Shown piece by piece: positions 54,427 through 63,285 of a DNA stretch of 64,000 nucleotides (position 1 is its first letter; each line of letters opens with the position of its first letter). Below the pieces are notes generated by a model, which worked only from the letters and a program-made list of their open reading frames with translations, ran no database searches and was not told where the DNA came from. Source of the stretch: Runella defluvii (GTDB lineage: Bacteria; Bacteroidota; Bacteroidia; Cytophagales; Spirosomataceae); assembly GCF_014195535.1 (NCBI RefSeq), contig NZ_JACIBY010000005.1, positions 468,922-532,921 on the forward strand, in the 5' to 3' direction. The position numbers and the translations under genes are program-made.

Positions 54427-55269
54427 TCAAATGTAGTCAACAAACGAATTTTCTTCTTTACGAAAATAGTAAATCGAAATACCCAATACGGCCACTGTGA
54501 AACCTATTGTGCTGTACAAACTACTCACTTTAAAGAAGGCGCCGTCGCCTAAAAGACACCACTTAAACCCATCAATAATACTTACCATCGGGTTGAGATA
54601 ATACAAGTCATACCACCAAGCTCCTTGGTTGGCTTCGACCATACTGCTACTGTAGGCGATAGGGCAAGCGTAAAATCCGATTTGAACAATAAAAGGAATC
54701 AACTGCGCAATGTCCCTAAATCGCACATTCATCACGGCAAAAAATAGTCCAAAAGCCAGCGAAGCCGCCAATGTCAAAAGTACAAAAGCGGGAAAAAGCA
54801 AAAGTTGCCAACTTGGAAAATGTTGGTACCAGATGGCGATGAGTACATATAGAACAATCGAAATAATGAAATCTACAAACCCCACAACCACCGAACTCAA
54901 TGGCATGATTAAACGCGGGAAATAGGTTTTGGTCACCAAGTTAGAATTCAGCAAAATACTGTGGCTAATTTGGGTAAAGGTTGTCGAGAAGAAGTTCCAA
55001 ATGGTGATTCCCGCCAATACCATCAACGGATAAGGAATTCCTTCGTCTCCTTTGAATTTGGCTACTTTATCAAACACAAAAACCATGACGAGCATGGTTG
55101 CAAAAGGCCGAATGACAGCCCAGCCAGCCCCAACTACCGTTTGTTTGTAGCGAACTGATAAATCGCGACGGGAAAGAATCAACAACAATTCACGATTTTT
55201 CCACAAGTCACGCCAGTAGTTTTTTGCTCCGTGGCCAGCTTCAATGATTACTTCTTCCGAATGCGCCAT
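54427..55269 (-). CDS. Polysaccharide ABC transporter permease (Wzm-like)
   Basis: This 280-residue ABC-2 type permease has six helices (about 60-275) and a cytoplasmic N-terminus with the amphipathic coupling segment RELLLILSRRDLSVRYKQTVVGAGWAVI-like (about 25-50). It pairs with the Wzt-like ATPase 35 bp downstream to move the undecaprenyl-linked polymer to the periplasm. Its presence makes this an ABC-dependent pathway. A repeat-containing gap of about 210 bp separates it from the Wzz-like gene. Confidence 0.93.
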   Translation of the reverse strand: MAHSEEVIIEAGHGAKNYWRDLWKNRELLLILSRRDLSVRYKQTVVGAGWAVIRPFATMLVMVFVFDKVAKFKGDEGIPYPLMVLAGITIWNFFSTTFTQISHSILLNSNLVTKTYFPRLIMPLSSVVVGFVDFIISIVLYVLIAIWYQHFPSWQLLLFPAFVLLTLAASLAFGLFFAVMNVRFRDIAQLIPFIVQIGFYACPIAYSSSMVEANQGAWWYDLYYLNPMVSIIDGFKWCLLGDGAFFKVSSLYSTIGFTVAVLGISIYYFRKEENSFVDYI

Positions 55270-55357
55270 TGTTTTTTACGTTCAGATTTAAGTGCTTTCG
55301 CACGGTTAATCGTTATTTGTTAACTGTTAACAGTATTGATGCTAAGTAACCCCTTAG

Positions 55358-55380
55358 ACCCCAGCCTAAAGGCGTGGGGT
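55358..55380. repeat. Small GC-rich hairpin
   Basis: ACCCCAGCC-TAAA-GGCGTGGGGT folds into a stem with one bulge. It lies in the 212-bp gap between the Wzz-like and Wzm-like genes, which also holds overlapping GTTAAC palindromes (near 55319-55332). REP-like in form. Confidence 0.6.
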
Positions 55381-55481
55381 TAAAATAGAAATAGCTTTAT
55401 ACTGGCACAATTACTTTATGCCAAAAATAAAGCTTTGAACAGGATTTCTCCCACCCAAAGCTTCATTTTCTTGTCTTATGT

Positions 55482-56561
55482 TTAGTTCTTTTTCATGTCT
55501 CTCAATGCTTCACCGTACGTTTGTTTGGCGAGCACAAAGATAATAGCCACAATGAGTCCTAACATCGCTCCAAACTTAGTGTTCTCACGCGTGAAAAGAC
55601 GAGTTTCGAGTGGTAATACTGCGGGTTCGATGATGGTAAATAACGGAGCTTCTTTGACAATCGACATCCGTAAGTTTTCCAAACTGCGCGAAGCCTCCAA
55701 ATAGAGCGAAGAAACAAACGTATTACTTCGAGTCAGGCGCCCCTCTTCCACTTTGGCGGTAGGAGCGACGGCGTCGGTATTGATGACGACAGTCCGCGCT
55801 AAACTGCTCTCTGTACGGTTCAGCACGCGCCCTAACGAATCGACCCGACGCTGCATGATGCCCATCATCTCGCGCGACTTACGGGTTTGGGTTTCTTGGT
55901 AAACTCGTTCGATGGTTGTCAACAACAATTCCGCAAATGTTTTTGATACCTGCTCATTTTCCATCGACACCGTTAGGTCATAAAAAGCTGTCTTGATGTC
56001 AGGTTGCAAAATTTTGATTTCTCGGTCTTTTACCCGATAAAGTACCCCATCAAACACTTGACGTTCTACTTTAGTCATGGAGTCGCGGCGATTATGCGTA
56101 ATGCGCACATTCATCCATTCGGGCAAAAAACTCGCCCATTCGTCTTGACGCAAGTAGGTCGAATCGAGGTAGTAATTGACAAACTTTTCTTTTTTTCCAT
56201 TACTCAAAGTCACCGTTGATAGCAACGCTCTTTCCAACACGGGGCGCGTTTTGATGACATAAAACAGGTTTTCTCCTCTAAACAATCCTGCGTCACCACC
56301 TTGTCCACCACCTGACATTCCTAACAAGCTTCCAAAACCTCCCATGTCCTGTCCGCCAGACGCGCCACTGATGCTAAAAACGATTTTAGCTAAGTATTGA
56401 AGACGTTTATTTTTTTCCGCATCTATGTAGTATCCTATTCCCGTACCAATCGCCGTAATTAATAAAATAATCCACCAGTTTTTTAGAACTAGGTTCTTGG
56501 TAGCGATTATCTTTTGAAAAATCAGCTTGGGCGTGAGGGTTACTTGCTCTTGTTGTTCCAT
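55482..56561 (-). CDS. Wzz/GumC-like chain-length determinant
   Basis: This 359-residue inner-membrane protein has a first helix at about 30-46 and a last helix at about 330-350, with a periplasmic, helix-rich domain between. It has a glycine-rich loop (about 68-98, GGQDMGGFGSLLGMSGGGQGG). The C-terminal sequence before the last helix has a PLFTIIEPAVLPLETRLF motif, typical of Wzz (P-rich segment). It lacks a fused tyrosine kinase domain. It probably sets polymer length or bridges to the SLBB channel gene, which precedes it in the transcript by 23 bp. Confidence 0.9.
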   Translation of the reverse strand: MEQQEQVTLTPKLIFQKIIATKNLVLKNWWIILLITAIGTGIGYYIDAEKNKRLQYLAKIVFSISGASGGQDMGGFGSLLGMSGGGQGGDAGLFRGENLFYVIKTRPVLERALLSTVTLSNGKKEKFVNYYLDSTYLRQDEWASFLPEWMNVRITHNRRDSMTKVERQVFDGVLYRVKDREIKILQPDIKTAFYDLTVSMENEQVSKTFAELLLTTIERVYQETQTRKSREMMGIMQRRVDSLGRVLNRTESSLARTVVINTDAVAPTAKVEEGRLTRSNTFVSSLYLEASRSLENLRMSIVKEAPLFTIIEPAVLPLETRLFTRENTKFGAMLGLIVAIIFVLAKQTYGEALRDMKKN

Positions 56562-56584
56562 AAAAGCTTCTTAGTTAATTCTTT

Positions 56585-59068
56585 TTATTTTGCACCTAAT
56601 ACTCTGAAAGCCAACACCGTAGTAATCAATGTCATCAAGGTTGATGATATACCAATCACTGACTGCATCGCTCTTTGCGCTTCTGCAAGGTCTGATTGGG
56701 TACGTTGTGGCACATGGATTTCAGAACCTGGTTCTACTTTTGGATACACATTGAAGAACAAGAACTTGCGCGTACGGTCAATTGAACCATTGGGATAAAT
56801 CACGTACGATTTACGTTTGAGTGACATCCGCGTAAAGCCGCCTCCTTGCGAAACATAATCCATAAACGAATTACCATTACGGTATTTTACGGTGGTTGGG
56901 AAAAGAAGCTCTCCTTGCAAACGTACCGTTTCGAGACGCTTAGGAATATCAATCACGTCACCATCTTGGATAATGATATCCTCGCGGCCTCCTGGGTTAC
57001 GAAGAATACGGCCCAAATCAATGCCAATGGCTTCTTGCTTATCTTTTACAACGCCCTCGTCGTCAAAACGGCCTTTTTTAGCATCATCCGAGATTTCAGA
57101 TACTGCACGGTTGCGTTGTGCGATTTCTTCGTCGGAAAGTGTAATCTTACGCAACAAAGTCGCTCCATTTACATACGCTTGTGCTGTCAATCCTCCTGCA
57201 CGCTTGAGTAGGTCCGACAATTTCTCATCCTTGGTTTTGATACCATATATCCCTGGACTTACGATTTCGCCTTTGAAAGTCACGAATGTTTGCGGCTGAT
57301 AGTTTGACGATGGACGTACTAACACTTCATCGTATGGCTCCAATATGAAACGGCTGTCATTTCCGTCGAGTGTAAGATCACGATTAACGTCAAACAAGAA
57401 TATATCGGCTACTTGTGCAGTGGCAGACTGTACGTTCACATCACGCTTGCGGCGCACCACTTCGATTTGAGCCGTAGATGCGGATTCTTTAAAACCACCC
57501 GAACGAATGATTGCATCTTCTAACGTAAAGTTGGCACTGTAAGGAAGATTAACTTCTGGGCCTTGGTTTACTTCTCCAATCACTTTAATGAAAGTCCCTT
57601 CACGAAGTTCAAATTTAGAAGGGATAATCACTTGGTCTTCGCGTTGAAGGATTAAATCTTGGGTTTTGCCGTTGAGCATATCCGCTAGATTCAACGAAAT
57701 ATTTTCTACCGACAAGTCTTCCCGCGTACGAATCACATTCACACGCCCTGTAAAAGCTTCGCCTGTCAGACCTTCGGCACTTTTAATTAGCTGAAGCAAC
57801 GTTTTATTTTGATCCAACGAATATTGTCCTGGACGAAACACAGGCCCAGAAATAACGACCATGTTTTCAAAACGCGCCAACAACATATCAGCCGTAATTT
57901 CGTCTCCATTTTTAGGAATATATGTGCCATAGTCTGTCGAACGCACGTCCACAATACGGCGCTCTTTGGCCGTAAGCCCCAAGAGTTTCAACCGATCCGT
58001 ATAAGCATTGTCCGTAAAACCACCTGCGTAGTTTAGGACATTACTCATTGTTTCATTGTCAAGAAGCTCATACAAGCCTGGGCGTTTTACATTTCCTTTT
58101 ATCTCTACCCGTTTTTTGTAAACACCCACTTGAATGATGTCATTGTCTTGCAAACGAATGTCTGAGTTCAAGGTTCCGTTCATCAACAGTTCGTACAAAT
58201 CGAGGGTTGCTACGGTTTTGTTTTTACGCACCACCTGAATCTGACGGAATGACCCTAATTCATTAGGGCCTCCTGTAAGATAAAGCGCATTCAACGCCGT
58301 TGAAAGCGACGAAACATTGTAAGTACCTGGCGTCGTAACTTCACCCAATACCGTCACCCGAATGGTACGAATCCGTCCCAAACGCAATTGAAGATAGGTA
58401 CTTGCACTACTTCCTGGCGCCCCAAGATTATTGTAGTAGGGCGAAAGACGAGTAATTAATTCTTTTTGTGCCTGCTCAATCGACCGACCGCTTAATTGCA
58501 CTGGGCCAACCGCTTTCACAAAGGCAAATCCATCTGAGTTGACGGGCAGTTCTAACATCGACTGTGAATAACCGTAGATGTACGCCATCAACTCATCACC
58601 TGGCCCAATGGTATAGTCACGGGGGGTAGCGATGTTATCAGAAGGTGCAAATGAAACATTTGGATTATTAAAAAGCTGGTATCCAAAAATCTTACGACGC
58701 ATCTTATTCAACTCTGCCTGACGATACGCCTCTTCTGTATCTTCGTTTGACTGAGCATCAGCAGCTGTCGTTTCTTTGTCCTTTGCTTTTTCTACCTGAT
58801 TAAGAGCCTTAGGATCAGCGCTTTTCTTTGCATCTGTTCCTTTGTCGGCCGTAGTAGTGGTAGGCGACGTTGTCGTGGTAGGAGCCGTTGAGCCTGGCGT
58901 TGTAGAAGCAGGGGCTTGACCCTGCGCAGGCGCCGAACTTGAACTTGAGCTACTACTTCCTGTTCCAGCAGGAGTTTGGGCGTTTACTAAAGTGGCTGTT
59001 AATAAACTAATCGAAAATAGGTGTAAGACTGCGCGTCCTGCGCTAAAATCTTTAAAAAACTTCTTCAT
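56585..59068 (-). CDS. Polysaccharide export protein with SLBB domains (Wza-like)
   Basis: This 827-residue outer-membrane export channel subunit has a signal peptide (1-30, ending VNAQ) without a lipobox Cys. A Ser/Thr/Pro-rich linker (about 31-130) is followed by the polysaccharide-export domain starting YTIGPGDELMAYIYGYS (about 150-220). Several SLBB beta-grasp repeats occupy about 230-770 (for example VTVLGEVTTPGTYN, VEIKGNVKRPGLYELL, VVISGPVFRPGQYS, VTFKGEIVSPGIYG, VRLQGELLFPTTV). A C-terminal hydrophobic segment (about 800-822) follows. It is the first gene of the locus, transcribed from the 59.1-59.4 kb region. Confidence 0.93.
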   Translation of the reverse strand: MKKFFKDFSAGRAVLHLFSISLLTATLVNAQTPAGTGSSSSSSSSAPAQGQAPASTTPGSTAPTTTTSPTTTTADKGTDAKKSADPKALNQVEKAKDKETTAADAQSNEDTEEAYRQAELNKMRRKIFGYQLFNNPNVSFAPSDNIATPRDYTIGPGDELMAYIYGYSQSMLELPVNSDGFAFVKAVGPVQLSGRSIEQAQKELITRLSPYYNNLGAPGSSASTYLQLRLGRIRTIRVTVLGEVTTPGTYNVSSLSTALNALYLTGGPNELGSFRQIQVVRKNKTVATLDLYELLMNGTLNSDIRLQDNDIIQVGVYKKRVEIKGNVKRPGLYELLDNETMSNVLNYAGGFTDNAYTDRLKLLGLTAKERRIVDVRSTDYGTYIPKNGDEITADMLLARFENMVVISGPVFRPGQYSLDQNKTLLQLIKSAEGLTGEAFTGRVNVIRTREDLSVENISLNLADMLNGKTQDLILQREDQVIIPSKFELREGTFIKVIGEVNQGPEVNLPYSANFTLEDAIIRSGGFKESASTAQIEVVRRKRDVNVQSATAQVADIFLFDVNRDLTLDGNDSRFILEPYDEVLVRPSSNYQPQTFVTFKGEIVSPGIYGIKTKDEKLSDLLKRAGGLTAQAYVNGATLLRKITLSDEEIAQRNRAVSEISDDAKKGRFDDEGVVKDKQEAIGIDLGRILRNPGGREDIIIQDGDVIDIPKRLETVRLQGELLFPTTVKYRNGNSFMDYVSQGGGFTRMSLKRKSYVIYPNGSIDRTRKFLFFNVYPKVEPGSEIHVPQRTQSDLAEAQRAMQSVIGISSTLMTLITTVLAFRVLGAK

Positions 59069-59308
59069 GAAATGTGTTTCAGAGAAAAAAGGTAGATTCT
59101 GATTAACAATAAATTAACACGATAGACAAGCCAATATTTATACAGAATCAAATTGGCCGACAAAGTAACGTAACTTTTTTAGTTTTTTAAACTTTTTTCT
59201 TTTTTACGGCCATTTTCTGGGCTTATTGTATGATTTTTCCGATATTTTCATGGTTTTGTTACTACTTTGTTTTTTCTATAGAGCTTTAAATAAAATCAAT
59301 AAAAAAGA

Positions 59309-59325
59309 ACTTTGTTTTACAAAGT
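59309..59325. promoter_or_regulatory. ACTTTGT-ACAAAGT palindrome
   Basis: ACTTTGTTTTACAAAGT differs only in the centre from 39418-39434. It lies about 240 bp upstream of the glycan locus first gene and 150 bp upstream of parE. Confidence 0.45.
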
Positions 59326-59387
59326 AAATACTTTACCCCTGAATATGACAAGTGTTTGGTCAGAAATATTTTGTGATAAGGCTGCAC

Positions 59388-59418
59388 TTGTGCTTCAAGA
59401 CTTAAAATTGTAAGTTTG
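59388..59418 (+). promoter_or_regulatory. Bacteroidota-type promoter for parE
   Basis: TTG (59388-59390), 20 bp, then TAAGTTTG (59411-59418), about 57 bp before the parE ATG. Confidence 0.55.
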
Positions 59419-59474
59419 TAAAATCATACCAAAGGCTATCTACAAGCCTGCTACAAATAATCTTTGAACTATTA

Positions 59475-61361
59475 ATGGCAGAACAAGTAAAGTACGACGA
59501 AAGCAGTATTCGTTCGCTCGATTGGAAAGAACACATCCGATTACGTCCTGGAATGTACATTGGCAAGCTCGGCGATGGCTCAGCTGCCGATGATGGTATC
59601 TACGTATTGGTCAAGGAGATTGCTGATAACTCCATTGACGAACATACCATGGGTTTTGGAAAGACGATTGATATAAAAATTTCAGAACACCGCGTCGAAG
59701 TTCGTGACTACGGACGGGGAATTCCGCTTGGGAAAGTGGTGGATTGCGTTTCTAAAATCAATACGGGTGGAAAGTATGATTCGGGCGCTTTTCAAAAATC
59801 GGTAGGGCTCAACGGAGTCGGGACAAAGGCTGTCAATGCCCTTTCTTCTTACTTTAAAGTGCAGTCTTTTCGCGAAGGAAAAACCAAATGGGTCGAATTT
59901 CGCAAAGGTGAAATCGTGACAGAATCGGGCGAAGAAGATACGAATCAACGCAACGGAACCTTGATGATTTTTGAGCCTGACAATACCATTTTCAAAAATT
60001 ACCACTACATCCCGCAGTTTTTGGATAACATGATTTGGAATTATTGTTATCTCAACGCTGGCCTTACCATCAATTATAACGGACAAAAATTTGTTTCTCA
60101 AAACGGTTTGCTCGACTTACTCCGTAATAAAACCGACGAAGATTCGATTCGCTACCCTATTATCCACCTCAAAGGCTCGGACATTGAGATTGCGATGACG
60201 CACGGCAACCAATACGGGGAAGAATATTACTCGTTCGTAAACGGCCAATACACCACCCAAGGCGGTACTCACTTGATGGCATTTAGGCAATCGCTCGTCG
60301 ATACCGTTCGCGATCACTTCGGCAAAGACTATGCCGTAGAAGACATTCGGGCATCTATCATAGCCGCCGTTAGTGTTCGGGTACAAGAACCTGTTTTTGA
60401 ATCCCAAACCAAAACTAAACTAGGCTCAAGCAATATCTCTCCCGATCCCAACAGCCCTACCGTACGGACATTTGTCAACGACTTTCTCAAAGCAAAGCTC
60501 GACAATTTCCTTCACATGAATCCAGCGGTTAAGGAAGCGTTGAAAAAACGGATTGAGCAATCAGAACGCGAGCGGAAGGAATTGGCGGGTATCAAAAAAT
60601 TGGCGAACGAACGAGCAAAAAAGGCAAGTTTGCACAACAAAAAACTACGTGATTGCCGCATTCACCTGCCAGACGTAAAATCGGACGACCGTTACGAAAC
60701 AACCTTGTTTATTACCGAAGGAGACTCGGCGAGTGGTTCGATTACGAAGTCTCGTAACGTACAAACCCAAGGAGTGTTTAGCTTACGAGGTAAACCACTG
60801 AATTGCTTTGGTTTAACCAAAAAAGTGGTGTATGAAAACGAAGAGTTTAACCTCCTCCAACACGCTTTAGATATTGAAGAAGGGCTGGAAAATTTACGTT
60901 TCAATCGCATTGTGATTGCGACCGATGCCGACGTGGACGGGATGCACATTCGTTTGTTGATGCTGACGTTTTTCTTGCAGTTTTTCCCTGATTTGGTCCG
61001 AAACGGGCATTTGTACATTTTACAAACGCCGCTTTTCCGCGTCCGAAATCCCCGAAATCACAAAGAGACGATTTATTGTTACAGCGACGAAGAACGCCAA
61101 AAGGCACTCAAAAAACTAGGAGGTAACAAAAAAGTAGAAATCACGCGATTCAAAGGGCTTGGGGAAATCTCTCCCGAGGAGTTTGGAAAGTTTATTGGTG
61201 AAAACATTCGCCTCGAACCCGTGATTTTGGAAAAAGAAACAACTATTCCCAAATTGTTGACGTATTACATGGGCAAAAATACCCCCGAACGTCAACGGTT
61301 TATCATTGATAACTTGCGGGTCGAAAAAGACGTGGTTGAAGACCCCAACCTCGCAGCTTAA
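59475..61361 (+). CDS. parE: DNA topoisomerase IV subunit B
   Basis: This type IIA topoisomerase ATPase subunit partners ParC to decatenate chromosomes. The 628-residue protein has a GHKL ATPase domain ([10 protein letters not shown] near 52, GRGIPLG near 78, [13 protein letters not shown] near 117), a transducer and a TOPRIM domain with [10 protein letters not shown] (about 412) and [13 protein letters not shown] (about 483). It has the C-terminal [13 protein letters not shown]. The length and lack of the GyrB insertion favour ParE over GyrB. parC is not adjacent downstream within the window, which is unusual as the two are often neighbours. Confidence 0.9.
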   Translation: MAEQVKYDESSIRSLDWKEHIRLRPGMYIGKLGDGSAADDGIYVLVKEIADNSIDEHTMGFGKTIDIKISEHRVEVRDYGRGIPLGKVVDCVSKINTGGKYDSGAFQKSVGLNGVGTKAVNALSSYFKVQSFREGKTKWVEFRKGEIVTESGEEDTNQRNGTLMIFEPDNTIFKNYHYIPQFLDNMIWNYCYLNAGLTINYNGQKFVSQNGLLDLLRNKTDEDSIRYPIIHLKGSDIEIAMTHGNQYGEEYYSFVNGQYTTQGGTHLMAFRQSLVDTVRDHFGKDYAVEDIRASIIAAVSVRVQEPVFESQTKTKLGSSNISPDPNSPTVRTFVNDFLKAKLDNFLHMNPAVKEALKKRIEQSERERKELAGIKKLANERAKKASLHNKKLRDCRIHLPDVKSDDRYETTLFITEGDSASGSITKSRNVQTQGVFSLRGKPLNCFGLTKKVVYENEEFNLLQHALDIEEGLENLRFNRIVIATDADVDGMHIRLLMLTFFLQFFPDLVRNGHLYILQTPLFRVRNPRNHKETIYCYSDEERQKALKKLGGNKKVEITRFKGLGEISPEEFGKFIGENIRLEPVILEKETTIPKLLTYYMGKNTPERQRFIIDNLRVEKDVVEDPNLAA

Positions 61362-61368
61362 CGTATTA

Positions 61369-61415
61369 TTCCCTGCGCACCGTTGCAAACACGGTACGCA
61401 GGGAACTTTTATTTT
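61369..61415. terminator. Bidirectional terminator, parE/gldG
   Basis: TTCCCTGCG (61369-61377) pairs with CGCAGGGAA (61397-61405), with an inner ACCGT/ACGGT stem, then a T-rich tract that runs into the gldG stop. Confidence 0.85.
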
Positions 61416-63045
61416 AGCTTCCGTATTGGCGTTTACGATTCCATTGCCACACTAAGCCCACGACACCAATCAATACCAACGGGCCTAACAAGTTCAGCAG
61501 TTGCCACTGCGTACGCTCTTCTTTAAGACGCAGTTTATCCAACGGTCGCAGCGTTACTTGTTTGTTTCTTGCCGTAATTAATCCTTCCGAATCAGCCAAG
61601 TAATCTACGGCGTACAACGCAAAATCACGGTTGGCAAACGTATTGCCAGAAAGTCGGTCGTAGCCTAACGGCAAAGGGGCATTGCGCTTGTAATCAATAT
61701 CATTCACAATCAAATCACCATCAGATACTACAATGATTTGGGTCGGCTTGCTTTTTCCCAAAAACGATTTTGTACGTGGGTCGTTAGGCAACAAACGGTT
61801 ATTGTACAACGACGAAAACGAGCCTTCCAACAACACCGCAATGGGTTTTTCGCCTGCGTTGTACTCACGCGGGTCGGGTTGCTGACGCGCTTCGTTATAA
61901 CCTACCAACACTGGCGCTTTACGTAGCTGTGTATAGCGCGAGGTCAGAAGCAATGGTGTTTTCTTGATACCATCCACCTGAATGGTGTCAATACTACTGG
62001 GAAAACGGGTATAAAGGGCATCCAGATTACGGACAATCGGGTGTTTTCCAAAATTATTGATTAAAGGGAAAAAGCGCCACGGCATGGATTGAATCTGCGG
62101 TTTGTCGCCCATGTTACCCACGTTGAGGGGAATCATGGCACAACTCAAATCTTTGATTAAATTCTGGTTGATTCGGCACCCGTATTTGAACAACAAATCA
62201 TCGAGATTGACATCCAAAGGCTGCGCAAATGTCCCCTCCAAACTTACGCTATCAACGCGCGCACCGTCGGCAAACATCAGTAGTTTTCCTCCGCGCATGA
62301 CAAACTGGTCGAGGCGGTATTTTTCATCTTCGCTAAAAGGGCTATCAGGTTTGGGAATTACCAATAAGTCACCTTTATCCCAATTGTCAGGGTTTTGAAC
62401 GTCAAAATAAAGGTCATAATTCTGTTGAAGATTGGCCAAAAAATCCGAAAAACGCGGAGGGGGAACCTTGGTATGACCTACCAAAACCCCGATTCGCTTG
62501 CGGTCTTTTTGCGCCAATCGACGTATCGCCGACGCCAACTCAAACTCTACGCCTTCGTACGATTGATTGAGTTGTTCTTCCGACGTAGCCGACTTGTTTC
62601 CTTTTAACAGTTGGACGGGATATTCCTTGCCTTCATATACCAAAACAGCCCCTGGAAACACCAGGCGTTCGGTACGTTTTCCTTCTTCGTTGGCAAACAA
62701 ATTGGTCGGAATCAATCCTTTACCAATGAGTTCTTCCTGAAGTTTGGGGTCAGTAGGTTCAATAAAGCGATAGGCCACATTGCCTCCGCCATAATCAGCA
62801 AATGATTCTAGGGTTTCTTGAATGGCGCGTTCCAAACGTTCAAAACCCGCTGGAAAGTCGCCCGTCAGATAGACCTTAATCACCACTTGGTGATCCAAGT
62901 TTTGGAGAAGTTTTTTAGTAGCGTCCGAGATAGTGTAGCGTTTTTCTTGGGTCAAATCCCAACGAAAAAAAACAAATGCTGCGATGGCATTTATTCCGAC
63001 TAAAATCCCAATAAAAAGAGCAATGCGTGCAAGGTTCGACTTCAT
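61414..63045 (-). CDS. gldG: Gliding-motility protein GldG
   Basis: This 543-residue component of the GldAFG ABC system of gliding Bacteroidota begins with a membrane helix (MKSNLARIALFIGILVGIN...). It continues FRWDLTQEKRYTISDATKKLL (about 29-50), a large extracytoplasmic domain of the ABC_transp_aux type (about 50-510) and a C-terminal helix (LLNLLGPLVLIGVVGLVWQW, about 516-535). In Flavobacterium johnsoniae Gld proteins are needed for movement; some relatives lack the transporter yet glide. The ATG at 63045 is preferred over TTG at 63054. The usual gldF partner is not next to it in this window. Confidence 0.88.
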   Translation of the reverse strand: MKSNLARIALFIGILVGINAIAAFVFFRWDLTQEKRYTISDATKKLLQNLDHQVVIKVYLTGDFPAGFERLERAIQETLESFADYGGGNVAYRFIEPTDPKLQEELIGKGLIPTNLFANEEGKRTERLVFPGAVLVYEGKEYPVQLLKGNKSATSEEQLNQSYEGVEFELASAIRRLAQKDRKRIGVLVGHTKVPPPRFSDFLANLQQNYDLYFDVQNPDNWDKGDLLVIPKPDSPFSEDEKYRLDQFVMRGGKLLMFADGARVDSVSLEGTFAQPLDVNLDDLLFKYGCRINQNLIKDLSCAMIPLNVGNMGDKPQIQSMPWRFFPLINNFGKHPIVRNLDALYTRFPSSIDTIQVDGIKKTPLLLTSRYTQLRKAPVLVGYNEARQQPDPREYNAGEKPIAVLLEGSFSSLYNNRLLPNDPRTKSFLGKSKPTQIIVVSDGDLIVNDIDYKRNAPLPLGYDRLSGNTFANRDFALYAVDYLADSEGLITARNKQVTLRPLDKLRLKEERTQWQLLNLLGPLVLIGVVGLVWQWNRKRQYGS

Positions 63046-63136
63046 ACGTCCCAATTTTCGGCCAAAGATACACCAAAAACGAACAACGAAGCTTTATCGC
63101 ATTTGCAGGGCGTTTTTTTGTTGTTACAAAACAAGA

Positions 63137-63270
63137 GTCAGACGATAAAACGGTAGTCAGACGATAGTCAGACTACTTCCCTCTGAGGATCGCCTACCTC
63201 TGCCGTCTGACTACCGACTATTGCCGCCGTCTGACTATCGACTACTGCCGCCGTCTGACTGTCGTCTGAC
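63137..63270. repeat. Cluster of CGTCTGAC / GTCAGACG motifs
   Basis: CGTCTGAC is at 63204, 63228 and 63252 (24-bp period) and 63263; its reverse complement is at 63137 and 63156. The cluster lies between gldG and the aminotransferase end and can fold into imperfect hairpins. Confidence 0.75.
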
Positions 63271-63285
63271 GGCGGGTTCGGCGGG

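Larger units (their letters stand above)
59069..59474. other. Divergent regulatory region between wza-like gene and parE
   Basis: This 406-bp AT-rich region holds the parE promoter, a palindrome (59309-59325) and T-tracts spaced at roughly 8-10 bp (59173-59206) that suggest curved DNA. I do not see a clear -7 box for the minus-strand glycan locus. Confidence 0.55.
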
